From assembly GCA_003864495.1 (NCBI GenBank), contig ML133465.1, positions 124,001 through 188,000 on the forward strand: a stretch of 64,000 nucleotides of DNA, in the 5' to 3' direction. Both the position numbers and the translations under genes were made by a program. Of the stretch, positions 50,389 to 60,700 are shown in pieces. Each line of letters begins with the position of its first letter. The stretch's first letter is position 1. This DNA comes from Nemopilema nomurai (lineage: Eukaryota > Cnidaria > Scyphozoa > Rhizostomeae > Rhizostomatidae). The notes under the pieces were generated by a model. It did no database searches. It was not told the origin of the DNA and worked only from the letters and a program-made list of their open reading frames with translations.

Positions 50389-53300
50389 CTTGTAAAATTT
50401 ACAAACAATTAACACAACGGTAGACTTAGCTTACTCTTCTTATAAATATCATGCTTTTCTAGAATGATTCTAATGGAAGGCTGTCCAGTGTCTCTTAATA
50501 AGTAGGTATAAGTATCTGTTCTACTTCGCCGCTTCATTTGGACTATAGGCCTAGACAGAAGCCAGTGCGTACAGCAAGACTCCTTAAAATTGCCGCAAGT
50601 GCAGCATGAGTAAGGGCTGGTATCATAGGGCTGTAATGGCCGACAAAGGCTAGCTTTGGAAATGGCTAGGTCAACATTTATTGCAATTTCTACTAAAGCT
50701 ATATCTTCTTCAACCTTTTTTGTGGGTTACCGAGTTAAACATGTTGGTGCATAAACTTGTAGAGTTTAGACTTTGTGGCAGTCCGCGATGAAATCTTGGG
50801 CGAAAATTAATGTTGTCGCTGCATTTATGTTTGGCGTTCTACTGTGCCTAGTGGCTTTTGGCCTTGAGCTCTTCTGCCATTTTGCTTCTCCGTACCCGAC
50901 GAAGGTTCAGTACACATTTTGACCATGTTAGAATTCATAAAACTATAATGAAAAAGCGCAAAGAACATAAACTAAAGAAGTATTGTATGGCTTAATCAAA
51001 AATTATTTTCTTTAGAGACTTTTGAGTGCCCTTCAAAGTAACTGCGACCTGGCTTAGAAAAAGAGCTTTGGACCAAAAGGATAAAATTGGAAAAAAGCCC
51101 TAGTTTTTGACCCTACTGTCAATCCGGGATGACTTAAACCGCATTTTAATGATTAGTTGGTAATTGCTTACGAGCAAAAAGCAAGTACGCGTACTTTGAA
51201 CTGTTAGAGTTAGTGTGGACGACACTTTGCCAAGAGGGCTTTCAGCAATGCATTTGTACAAGCCACTGTTTTTACTCTTGGGTCTCGTGATCAGCAGCTC
51301 TTTCCCCAAGGTTTTGACGTTCTTCAAGCTTCCGTCGTAATGCCACGTGACTGAAGGACTCGGAGAGCCTGATGTGACGCATCTAGCTTTGAAAGTTGCA
51401 TCTGTATCCTTGGCAACAGCAGACCGAGGCCTGACGTCAGCCGTTGGTGATGCTATGGTGATAGGTTGGTGATAGAAGTGTGTAAGTAAACAATAAACTT
51501 TGGGAGATATTATAACAAAAATTAATAATAGAAATGTATTCTTCATGTTGAAGTAAGTCTGTGCCTGTAATTTCAAAGTGTTTGGGCAGTCAGGCTGAAA
51601 AAATTTCATTGCAGCCGAAATTGTTGTCATATGTAAAGAAAACTTTTAAATATTCAAAAGAAAGTAACTCACGACCGAAGTGTCAAGACAACATGAATAT
51701 TTCATTATGGACTAATTTAAAAGTGAAAAGTTCAATACTGGTGTTCATTTTTTAGAAAAAGCCGTAGAAAGCGACACACAAAAGCAATGACGTCAACCTG
51801 AATCGGAGAATACAGACTCTAACTTAAGAGCCGCATTGAAATGAAGGATGGGAACAAAATCATGTATAATGAGTAACATCGGTGACAAGTAGTTTAAAGA
51901 GTTTTTATATTGTGCCTTGACAGCCCAATCTCTCGTGAATGTGCTTCTGCCTTGAAACATCTCACGGTTTTAGAAGACACATCACAATAGCGTGTGATTT
52001 TTTAGTGACAAACTAGTGGAAAAGCAAATTGGCAACTTACTAAGAACAACAAGGCTGGCTTCTGCAGAATCCACCCCCAGAACACTTTTAGCCATGCATT
52101 CGACTAAGCCTTTGTCTTTAATTGTTACCTTTTGCACTTCCAAAGTGCCAGTTTTAAGATGAATAGACTTCTGCTTTACTTCTTTCCCATTGAGCTTCCA
52201 TGTAATCTCCGGCTCTGGGTACCCTACAGCTCTGCAGCTGAAGGTAGCTGTTAAATGCTCTCTAACAGATATCCCCTTTGGTTTAATCACTATTTGTGGA
52301 ACCTGCACAGACCTCCCTGGCGCACCACGCTCGCCCCTGTCACCCTTTATCCCATTATTACCTCGTCTGCCACCCACCCCCTTTGGGCCCTGATCTCCCT
52401 TTCTCCCAGGTGGACCGACCGCACCGGGGCTTCCTCTTTGACCCTTCATCCCATTATTACCTTGTCTGCCACCCACCCCCTTTGGGCCCTGATCTCCCTT
52501 TCTCCCAGGTGAACCGACCGCACCGGGGCTTCCTCTTTGACCCTTCATCCCATTATTACCTCGTCTGCCACCCACCCCCTTTGGGCCCTGATCTCCCTTT
52601 CTCCCAGGTGAACCGACCCCACCGGGGCTTCCTCGCTCACCTTTCAAGCCCCGTGGTCCGGATTTTCCCCTTTGCCCTCGCCCACCCGCTTCTCCTTTTA
52701 GGCCAACATTGATTCCAGTTTTTGTCTTGTTGCATTCATTAGAGGCTCTCGTCAGGTAGTAGAAGCAAAACTCTCTTATCGCTTCACTTCCTGCATGCCT
52801 TTTGACCCTTGTCTTCTGTTTGACACCTGTAGCAAATTTGTAAATTATACATGAGGATAATGACTCAACCAGAAGCAACTCAACAAAATATGGGCGATGA
52901 GGGCAGCATTTAGAAAGGGGAATCTAAGACTCGCTCAGTTTTGGTAGTCTTCGTGCTTTTCTATATAAAACTCTCTTGCTGTTGTTGTTTTGTTGTTTGT
53001 TACGTTAATAGCATAGGCAAAGGGACACCTAAAATTTGGGGCTGCTGAAGTTTTTGTCCAGATGAGCAACCCAATGCTCAAATATTAGCTTTATAAAAGC
53101 AGTGGTTGAAATATATTACTATGTTACGAAATATACTATATTCAAATATCACAATTGCTAGAAAAAGCGGAACTATTTTTCGCATACTTAAAAGTACTTT
53201 TTTCGTCCGACACTCCTCAGAGTATGCAAACGTCGGAAGATAACCAAAAACTGACCGAATAAATAGCCAGATGCGGATCGAAAACACTAGAGGGTGATAA

Positions 53301-54282
53301 GCAGAGCGCGTGATTGGTTATAATTGACCAGTTTTTTCACATTTAGTTTATAATTGTTTTGTCTTTTAGACATTGCTTTGAATATCTGTCCGACTGCCAT
53401 TTTCTTGTTTCCGACTGAGGGGGCTGATACCCCCTTGCTCCCTTGCTCTTGCACCTTAAGCTGCAAACCTAAGCTTTTCTAAAAGAAAGTTTCCTTGCAG
53501 TGCTTCTGATGAGGAAGAAAGACCGTTAAGATCTGTAAACATTTACAAATAAATATCCTTGCTTCCAAGTTTTCATTCCTTTCAAACCTTTTGGGTGGTG
53601 GATGTATAAACGGGCGAATTTGCCGACCACTATTCCAACTCTTGCTAATAAATGTATAACTTACCTTACAATTGTATTTTATGAATTTTAACTGCTTTAT
53701 CTCTATGATCTTGTCAATTACGAGAAAATGAGGTACACATACCTTCCACATACAATCCCTAATGTTTCCGACCACAAATGGTCCTTGAAATATACTATTA
53801 TATTTATACTAAATAAAGTGATCATACGCATCTACCGAAAATCCGAAAAATCCGAAAAATCCGAAAAATTTACCGAACATCCAAAAAACTTTACCAACCA
53901 ACTTTCCAAAAGTAGGAGAGGGTCTGTACTACCCAAACACCTCCCCAGTAGGTACGCCCCTGCTAGACACAGTATCAAGTGATTGTTTTCCTTGAAAAGA
54001 AAACAGAGGTTTTGAGTGAAAAGACTATTTACCATTCTTGCTGCTTTCAAGATTCTCGACAGCTTTTTCGAGCCTGGTGACATGTTTCCACAGAACGCCT
54101 ACTTCACTCTTGAGTTGACGTTCTTTTAGGTCTTGATCAGCTGATTGATCGCTCTGTCTTTTAATGTTTATGATTAGCACGGCAAGGTTGCACATGGCGA
54201 GAACGATTCCACAAAGAATAAGGAACGATACAAGTGTTTCTTGAAAGCTGGATCCCCTCTGTTCTCCATGCTTCTCCGACAT
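49908..54282 (-). CDS. type II membrane collagen / Ig / ILEI-domain protein
   Basis: Minus-strand exons in order: 54282-54033, 52826-52041, 51452-51195, a candidate 25-nt microexon 50755-50731, and 50388-49908. With the microexon the sum is 1800 nt (599 aa) in one frame. Domains: cytoplasmic tail, TM (about 17-40), coiled coil (about 51-80), furin-type site RVKR (90-93), 44 Gly-X-Y triplets, two I-set Ig domains, and a C-terminal ILEI/FAM3 (PANDER-like) domain. The layout and intron phases match the + strand gene ending at 48881, so the two are paralogues arranged tail to tail. It is probably a trimeric, sheddable surface or matrix protein (inferred). Confidence 0.8.
50731..50755 (-). CDS. 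candidate 25-nt microexon linking Ig 2 to ILEI
   Basis: Minus-strand acceptor CTCTACAAG and donor GTAACC bound 25 nt that convert phase 1 to 2 and add IYAPTCLT, repairing the frame to the ILEI exon. The splice sites are mediocre, so this is a hypothesis. Confidence 0.27.
51195..51452 (-). CDS. exon: Ig domain 2
   Basis: 258 nt, phase 1-1. Markers are FKARCVTSGSPSPSVTWHY and NSGLYKCIAESPLG. The acceptor is CACCATAG. The donor GTACGC is weak, and another GT six bases on keeps the same phase. Confidence 0.83.
52041..52826 (-). CDS. exon: furin-type site, collagen repeat, Ig domain 1
   Basis: 786 nt, phase 1-1, acceptor TTGCTACAG and donor GTAAGT. It encodes KTRVKRHAGSE, a two-Cys spacer (EFCFYYLTRASNEC), 44 uninterrupted Gly-X-Y triplets, then an Ig (TFSCRAVGYPEPEITWKLNG, LVECMAKS). 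It is the counterpart of exon 37495-38235. Confidence 0.9.
52320..52650. repeat. 99-bp tandem repeat within collagen coding sequence, about 3 copies
   Basis: The 10-mer CTTTGGGCCC recurs at 52381, 52480 and 52579, exactly 99 bases apart, and the surrounding sequence is almost identical between copies. The unit encodes 11 Gly-X-Y triplets (GRKGDQGPKGVGGRRGNNG in part), so the frame and triple helix are preserved. Confidence 0.95.
53148..53331 (-). repeat. dispersed repeat, copy 1 (inverted relative to 60038-60221)
   Basis: Read on the minus strand it matches the block at 60038-60221, including TCAATTATAACCAATCACGC, GCTTATCACCCTCTAGTGTT and GACGTTTGCATACTCTGAGG. It is an interspersed repeat of unknown class in the intron of the ILEI gene. 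Confidence 0.85.
53838..53876. repeat. short tandem repeat, unit AATCCGAAA
   Basis: Three to four copies of a nine-base unit in the first intron of the ILEI gene. Confidence 0.85.
54033..54282 (-). CDS. exon 1: cytoplasmic tail, TM, coiled coil
   Basis: The ATG at 54282-54280 starts MSEKHGEQRGSS, followed by a TM (LVSFLILCGIVLAMC to INI) and a heptad-like charged helix (VLWKHVTRLEKAVENLE) that could nucleate trimers. Donor GTAAAT, phase 1. Confidence 0.83.
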
Positions 54283-54671
54283 TTTCAATCCAGATGCAAT
54301 TTACCATCCGGCTTTACAGGGAACCCGGAACATTTCTGTCTTCCTTCATACTCGACACTTCATACTCGACACGAATGGAATCTGATACTTCAGTGGTAAA
54401 ATTTGGACGGGGAAGTTTTAGCAATCCACCTATGTTTCTAGAAACACTGAGAGTGATGAGCCTAGACCATTAAGATTTGTTGGATAGGGTGGGGGAGGGG
54501 GATGTTGGGGTTTGCGTTCAGAAAAGAGTGACCAAATATACTTTCTTGACCATCTTTTTTTCGACAGAAAATTTGTTTTACAATTTCAAATTTGCTCAAA
54601 GCTCCTAATTAACGTTAAGTTCCTAAATGCATGTTCAACTTTCTGGTTGTTTTCCAGACGTTGACGCCCCC

Positions 54672-54723
54672 ACACCCCACCCCATTATCGGCACATCCAT
54701 GGGGGGGGGGTGGGGTGGGGTGT
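54672..54723. repeat. GC-rich inverted repeat with G-run
   Basis: ACACCCCACCCC at 54672 pairs with GGGGTGGGGTGT at 54712. The right arm is extended by a ten-G run. It could form a hairpin or G-quadruplex. Confidence 0.8.
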
Positions 54724-54923
54724 AAATTATGCGATAAATCTGCAATATTTCTGATGAAACTTTTATTGTTTATACAACAGTAAAATAAGTTGAACATTGA
54801 TTACCTAAAGTTGAATTCTAGTCTAAAACTAAGGAAGGAAGCAAATTAGAAATGGGATAATTAAGATTAAAAATTTTTTAAGGCTTTCACTAAGCTCTCA
54901 CTCACATGTAGTGTTTCTCGACA

Positions 54924-55020
54924 TGGGGGGCGGGCTTAATAATGAGGGGGGCTTACTTAAGATCTCTTCTTGATAGAGGGGGGCTTAACAGAAAGGGGGG
55001 CTTTACAGAGAGGTGGCTCA
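54924..55020. repeat. degenerate G-rich tandem repeat (GGGGGGCTTA-like)
   Basis: Four to five copies of GAGGGGGGCTTAA-like units at irregular 20-25 base spacing, just upstream of the acid phosphatase start. Confidence 0.75.
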
Positions 55021-55233
55021 ACAAAGCCTTTATGGTAAATTTCTTTTTCGTTTTGCATTCCTCCGTGTATGTATGCAAATGTTGAGAAATTACCGAAGGC
55101 CAGTTTGCCATCATAAACTGCCGCAACTGGGCTTATGCGGAGGATGATTTTAACTTCAGTGGAGGAGGAATGGAAGCTGTACTTGTTCGTCGGAGATGAT
55201 CAGCCACATCAGGTGACAATCAGGACTAGAAAG

Positions 55234-55335
55234 ATGGCATCCACATTAGTTCGTACCCTTGAAATCTTGATTATTTACTTACAATTAACATTGCGGATTT
55301 CCTGTGCTGAGAAGAACCTTATTCAAGCCCATGTT
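55234..55335 (+). CDS. acid phosphatase exon 1 (signal peptide)
   Basis: Thirty-four codons, phase 0, donor GTAAGT. MASTLVRTLEILIIYLQLTL is a plausible signal peptide with cleavage near ISCA, followed by the first strand leading to RHG. Confidence 0.78.
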
Positions 55336-57750
55336 GTAAGTTTGAATGCCGGGAGTTTCTTTTCTTGTTTGGCCTAACTTGTTTTGTTATCACTTTTTTT
55401 GCAAAAGAAAGTCAGGGGAATCCTCAAATTCAAATATTTCATTTCAGAATAATTATTTACACATGGTTAAGCAACTGAAATATGAAGCTGCTGCTGAATT
55501 TAAGATGATTAAGTAACAAGAAATATATATCTACATAATGATTATCTATTGCAGTATCTATTACAACGGAAGCTGTAGGACAAGAGGAAAAAACTCACTT
55601 TAGAGCTATTTAGCCAACTTGCCCCTAATTGACATTAATCGACTTGAATCCTCATGACTTGAATACGTATAAAAATCTGTTGCCTAAATTCTTATGTTGA
55701 CAATTATAATGAATTTTATCAATGTTTCATTAAACATGCAGAGACAAGAAATACTTTTGTATAAACTGTTTTTATTTTCTGATCCAGGAAATTTTTTACT
55801 CAGCATTTTGCAAAATGGATTATATGTTGGAATTAGTGCCATAAATTTCTAAGTGTTTGGGCTGTCAGGCTGTGAACAAACCCATTTTCAATATATAGCT
55901 TTTTCTATACATCCCAGTGAAAAAGTTTTTACAGCAACCATAAATTGTTGTCAGATCTGAAGAAAAATCATATGATTTTTTCATTATAAACTAATTTGAA
56001 CATGAAGATTTCAGCTCTGAAGTTCGTTTTGTGAAAATGTCATACATAGCGAGATACAAAAATTAGAATGCCCACCTGGATGGGAGAATACAGCAGCAAA
56101 TTATTTTCAGGTTATTCTCAGGGTACTTCCTGATATACTTGGGACAACACCAGCAGGCTTTTGGAAATGCCTGAATTTGGCATGAGTCACAAATTCACAG
56201 CTTGAGTCTTACAATTTTGAACCTTGTTACTGGTTATTGAGTAGAAAATGATTTACCAATTGGCACAGAATCTTTGTTTTCAACAAGGACTAAAAAAATG
56301 AGACTGTTTTTCCTTCTTGGAATTGCCAGGCTATTATTAGGGGTATGAACCTTGGAGTTACCAAAGACCAGAAGTGATATCTGAGAATACAAATGGCCTG
56401 AGCACTTGAACTTATTGAAGCAGGCAAATGATTTAGAAGCAGGGAAATTCTTGTGATTCTGCAGGGAGGACAAAGTCACAATCTTTTGTTATGCATGCTT
56501 AGCTTAGTTTCAGTAGAAATGGAGTTGAGCTTGGTTTACAAGACATTTATTTTTGCAAATTAGTATGAATTCCTTGCATAACTTTACAGATACATCAAAA
56601 AGAGTTCTCTATTATACCAAGTATTGTTTTACTCTTCTCTGGAGGTGAAATGAAAGGAACAATGCAGAAACAGTTGAAAGCAAGACAGAGGCTCATTGCA
56701 TAGAGGGGCACCAAGCAGTGAATTTTTCTATTAATAACTGTGCTTCATGCATGCTTGTTTATGATTAATGATTTCAAGTCTTCTTATTTATTTTATTTTG
56801 AAGCTCTATCGTCATGGTGACAGGTCACCTGTCAATATATTTCCAACTGACAAACATAGAAGCTTTTGGCCTGATGGTCCTGGAAGGTTGACCCAGGTGA
56901 GGCAGGTGGTTGCCAATTTGGCTGTTGGTGAATTTAGTCTTGCTGCAAGGTGTTCTGATCTATGCTGTATATGACTTGATCTTTAGTGAATAGCCACAAA
57001 GTTCAATCAAAGACCCAAATTTACAATAAATAGCTTTCTACTTTGGGCTCTTGAGATAACATCGATTTTGATAATGACAAATAATGATATTCAAATAGCA
57101 AATATTCTTGTTGTGCAGATGGTTTAAAATGTTTATGTTCAAGTGTATCAGTTATTTACATATGCTTTTTACCATTAACAAAATTAGTTCTAGATAGACT
57201 GTCAAAAGTTTGTTTTTATAAGTTGAATTGAAATTAATTGTAGTTTCAATGAAAAAACTTTGGAAAGCACAGATGCAACTACTAACTTCTACATCACATA
57301 AAACCTAACTGTTAACAATGAGCAATGACAACAAGAACAAGGTACACATGACAACAAAGGGTATATTTGATACAACTTTCTCTCATTTGAGGAAGTATTC
57401 AATATAGTGCTTTTTGCATTTTTGTAGAAAGGGATGCGAATGGAATATGAACTTGGCAAATTTTTGCGAAATCGCTATATCAATGATGGGAAGTTTCTTA
57501 ATACAAGTTACTTGCATAAACAGGTATACTTACTTTCATTTAATCGTATTGGCTGAAAGTATCAAAATAACTAGCTTGAAGTTGTTGATAGCTTTTCTCT
57601 GACAGTCCATCTCAGATGTAATTTATAGCCCCATACAGCCTAATGGTATGATGATTGTGAAATATCAAGCATCTTTGTGACACTGCTCTTTTCCTGGTAT
57701 GCTGACCAATTATGATGATGACCAATTATGATGATGACCAATTATGATGG

Positions 57751-57796
<46 letters not shown>

Positions 57797-60700
57797 AATG
57801 ATAATGATAATGATGATGATGATGATGCAGATATTTGCTCCAGGTTTACTGCAAGAGCTCAGATTCAGAAAGATGTCTAATGAGTGCTGAGTCACAGATG
57901 GCTGGTTTGTTTCCACCAAGTGGCTGGCAGGTATGAAAATTAATGTTGCATCTCATTTCCAGGCCATTTTTTCTCACCACATCCAACCTAAGAACTGCTT
58001 CGAAGCAGGCACCATCAAAGCTTTGAGAAGCTGTTGTTATTTTGTATAGACCTACTAAGCCTTGCTAGTATTAGAGAGCAATGATTTAACAAATGTTTGC
58101 CCCAATAAACACCAGAAATCTCTTGCTATGTCATTGCTCTGAGCACATTGTTCCAATTGAAGGGCGGCTACATCTTAAGTTTGATCTACTTCAGTTTTGC
58201 TATGTGTAGCATAGGTTGCTTGTTAAATAAAAAAAGAACTGTGGATTTTTTTTATAGAACCTTTTTTAAGTGCTCATTGTAGCATACTTGAAAGTAGAAG
58301 TTATGATAAAGCATAGATCCTGGAAATATGGTTTGTCTTGCAAAGGCCCCAAGGCTTGATTGGTTGGTCTTGTGATTAATTGCTTGACTTACACAGTTTT
58401 TGATAAGTTTTAAGTAAGAATCTCTGTTAGTGTAAAGAAATCCAAGTGTTATATCCAAGTGAGAATTTTTGGTGCAGTTAATCTAAGATTTGTTTCTTAA
58501 TTTGTCAAAATGATTAAAATTTAGGTTTGGAACAAAAACATTTCCTGGCAGCCAATTCCTGTTCATACAGTCCCTGGTGACAAAGATCCTGTAAGTACAA
58601 AGTTACTCACCTCATGGGGCTTTAACGTTGGGGGTTTTTCTACATTGGAAGTGACTCTGCAAATGCAAGTTTGGACTGCAGTATCAACAAATGTGTTTGT
58701 TGACATAGGCATTTAGATATATTTATACAGTTTGTTCCATCCTCAGTTAGGTTTGCTTCCTCTTGGAGCACACTGAATCGGAAGGGCTGAATGTGCTTTT
58801 AACTAGAAACAAGTGATAGTAGGGTAGTTTGTATCAGTGAGTTTTTTCTCTAAATCTTTCTTGTTCTTCTTCTTTTTTTATGTATGTATATAACTCACAA
58901 AGTACATAACAATGCAAAATAACTTAGATAAATAACTAAAGAGAAAAGGATACCCCAACTGAGAATTCCCTGTGGTCAATTGAACATAAAAAGTTTAACT
59001 CGTTAAAATAATTAATAAATAAATAAAATAAATTAAAGAGTAAACATCAAAACTACTGAGTCTCATATTGCATGCCACATAAAAAATGTCGGTTATAGAG
59101 ACAATAAATGCTCTTGGCCAGTCGTGAAGCTTTTTTTAATTGGATTGAGGTAAAACGTTTTTTGCTGGTTAATTGTATTTCTTGGCTCTCAGCTTTTGCG
59201 ACCTTGGGATGCTAAATGCAAAAGATTGAATGAACTCAAGTCTGAAAAGGAACAACAAAGGGAATATCTTGACATGCAAAGAAAGCAAAAGGTTCAGTCT
59301 TATCTTTTTCCTCTTGTCTTTTCTACTTTTCTTCTATAATCTGATATTTTATGTTAAATATGGAAGGTTTGAAAATCAAAATCACTTCTAGCAACAATGA
59401 AAATATGCCTTTTAAAATAGATTATTCTCGTATTTAATTTTCTGCATGGTCTTAAAGTTGCCATGGTGTTAACTGGTGAGTTCAAATGTGTTTTGTTTGG
59501 TAACTGGTGAGTTCAAATGTGCTTTGTTTCTTGAAGACTGCCTATCGATGACGTTAAAATTAACGTGAAACTGCTTAAAATATCATTATGTCTGATCCAC
59601 TTTGAAGCTTTAAGATTTTCTAGAAATTCGTCGACTGTTTTAGGATTTCCTTCACAAGCTGGAGATTGACACGGGGCTGTCGTCTCTTAAGTTGACAAAC
59701 ATCTGGAGTATAAGAGACACCTTGTTTGTAGAGGTTTGTGTGTATCTTAGTACCAATGCTTTGTATTTTAGCATAGCTCACTTGATATAGGCTTTTATTT
59801 TTTGAGAAAGAACGTATATAACGATAATGATTATAGAGTTTTTATTGCAAGGTTTCTTAACAGTAGACTTAATGGTTACAATCAAAACGCTCTGCCCTTG
59901 CAATTCCTCTTTGGAAGCCAGAATTTCAAGTATTGTAAAGAAGATGTATTTTACTACTGTTTTGGATCCCATTTTTGTAGACAGAAAGAGTTCGTCTTTT
60001 CCCTTGGGCTCTTCTAAAGTTAGGTGTTAACTAAAGCTGATTGGTCAATTATAACCAATCACGCTCTCTGCTTATCACCCTCTAGTGTTTTTTTTATCTG
60101 CAACTGGCTATTTATTCTGTCGGCTTTTGGTTATTTTTCGACGTTTGCATACTCTGAGGAGTGTCGGAAGAAAAAGTACTTTAAGTATGCAAAAACTAGT
60201 TCCACTTTTTCTAACCATTGTAAAGTTTTGTACCGCAAAGCACTTGTTCACGTTTTGGAGATTGCCAAACTTTAGAAATTAAGTCGTCAAATTTTATTTT
60301 ACAGAAATCTCACAACTTGTCATGGCCAAAGTGGGTGACCGATGACGTTTGGAATACAATGGACTTCCTGTACTTTTGGGGCTTCAAATTTATGTATACT
60401 GGGGAAGATGAGTTCAGCCGCCTTAGTGGGGGTCAGCCTTTGTTAACTTTGTTCTTTTATTATCTTTGGCAAGCATCTGTGCCGAAGTAAAAGCGGTGCC
60501 AAAATAAAAGCTGCAAGATCTTCGCAACTAAACTGAACATGAGGAACAGACACCAATGACAAAAATCAGCAATACTTTTTTCTTTGTCTTCCAACGTCTG
60601 CTTTTGTGCAATCTCTTTTCTACTTGTTTCATTAAAAGAACTGATTTTTGCTTTCAAATTGGAACTTCTCAGCGCAGAAAAATAATTTCAGCAACGTTTG

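Larger units (their letters stand above)
54283..55233. promoter_or_regulatory. divergent intergenic region between ILEI gene and acid phosphatase
   Basis: The two genes start head to head with 951 bases between start codons, so this interval should contain both promoters. It holds a GC-rich hairpin (54672-54723) and G-rich repeats (54924-55020). No TATA box is convincing. Confidence 0.5.

Noticed and set aside
52255..52712. Plus-strand Pro/His-rich frames over the collagen repeat
   Set aside because: They are antisense translations of the minus-strand Gly-X-Y exon.
57710..57919. Minus-strand poly-Ile frame
   Set aside because: It is an antisense translation of the GAT microsatellite.
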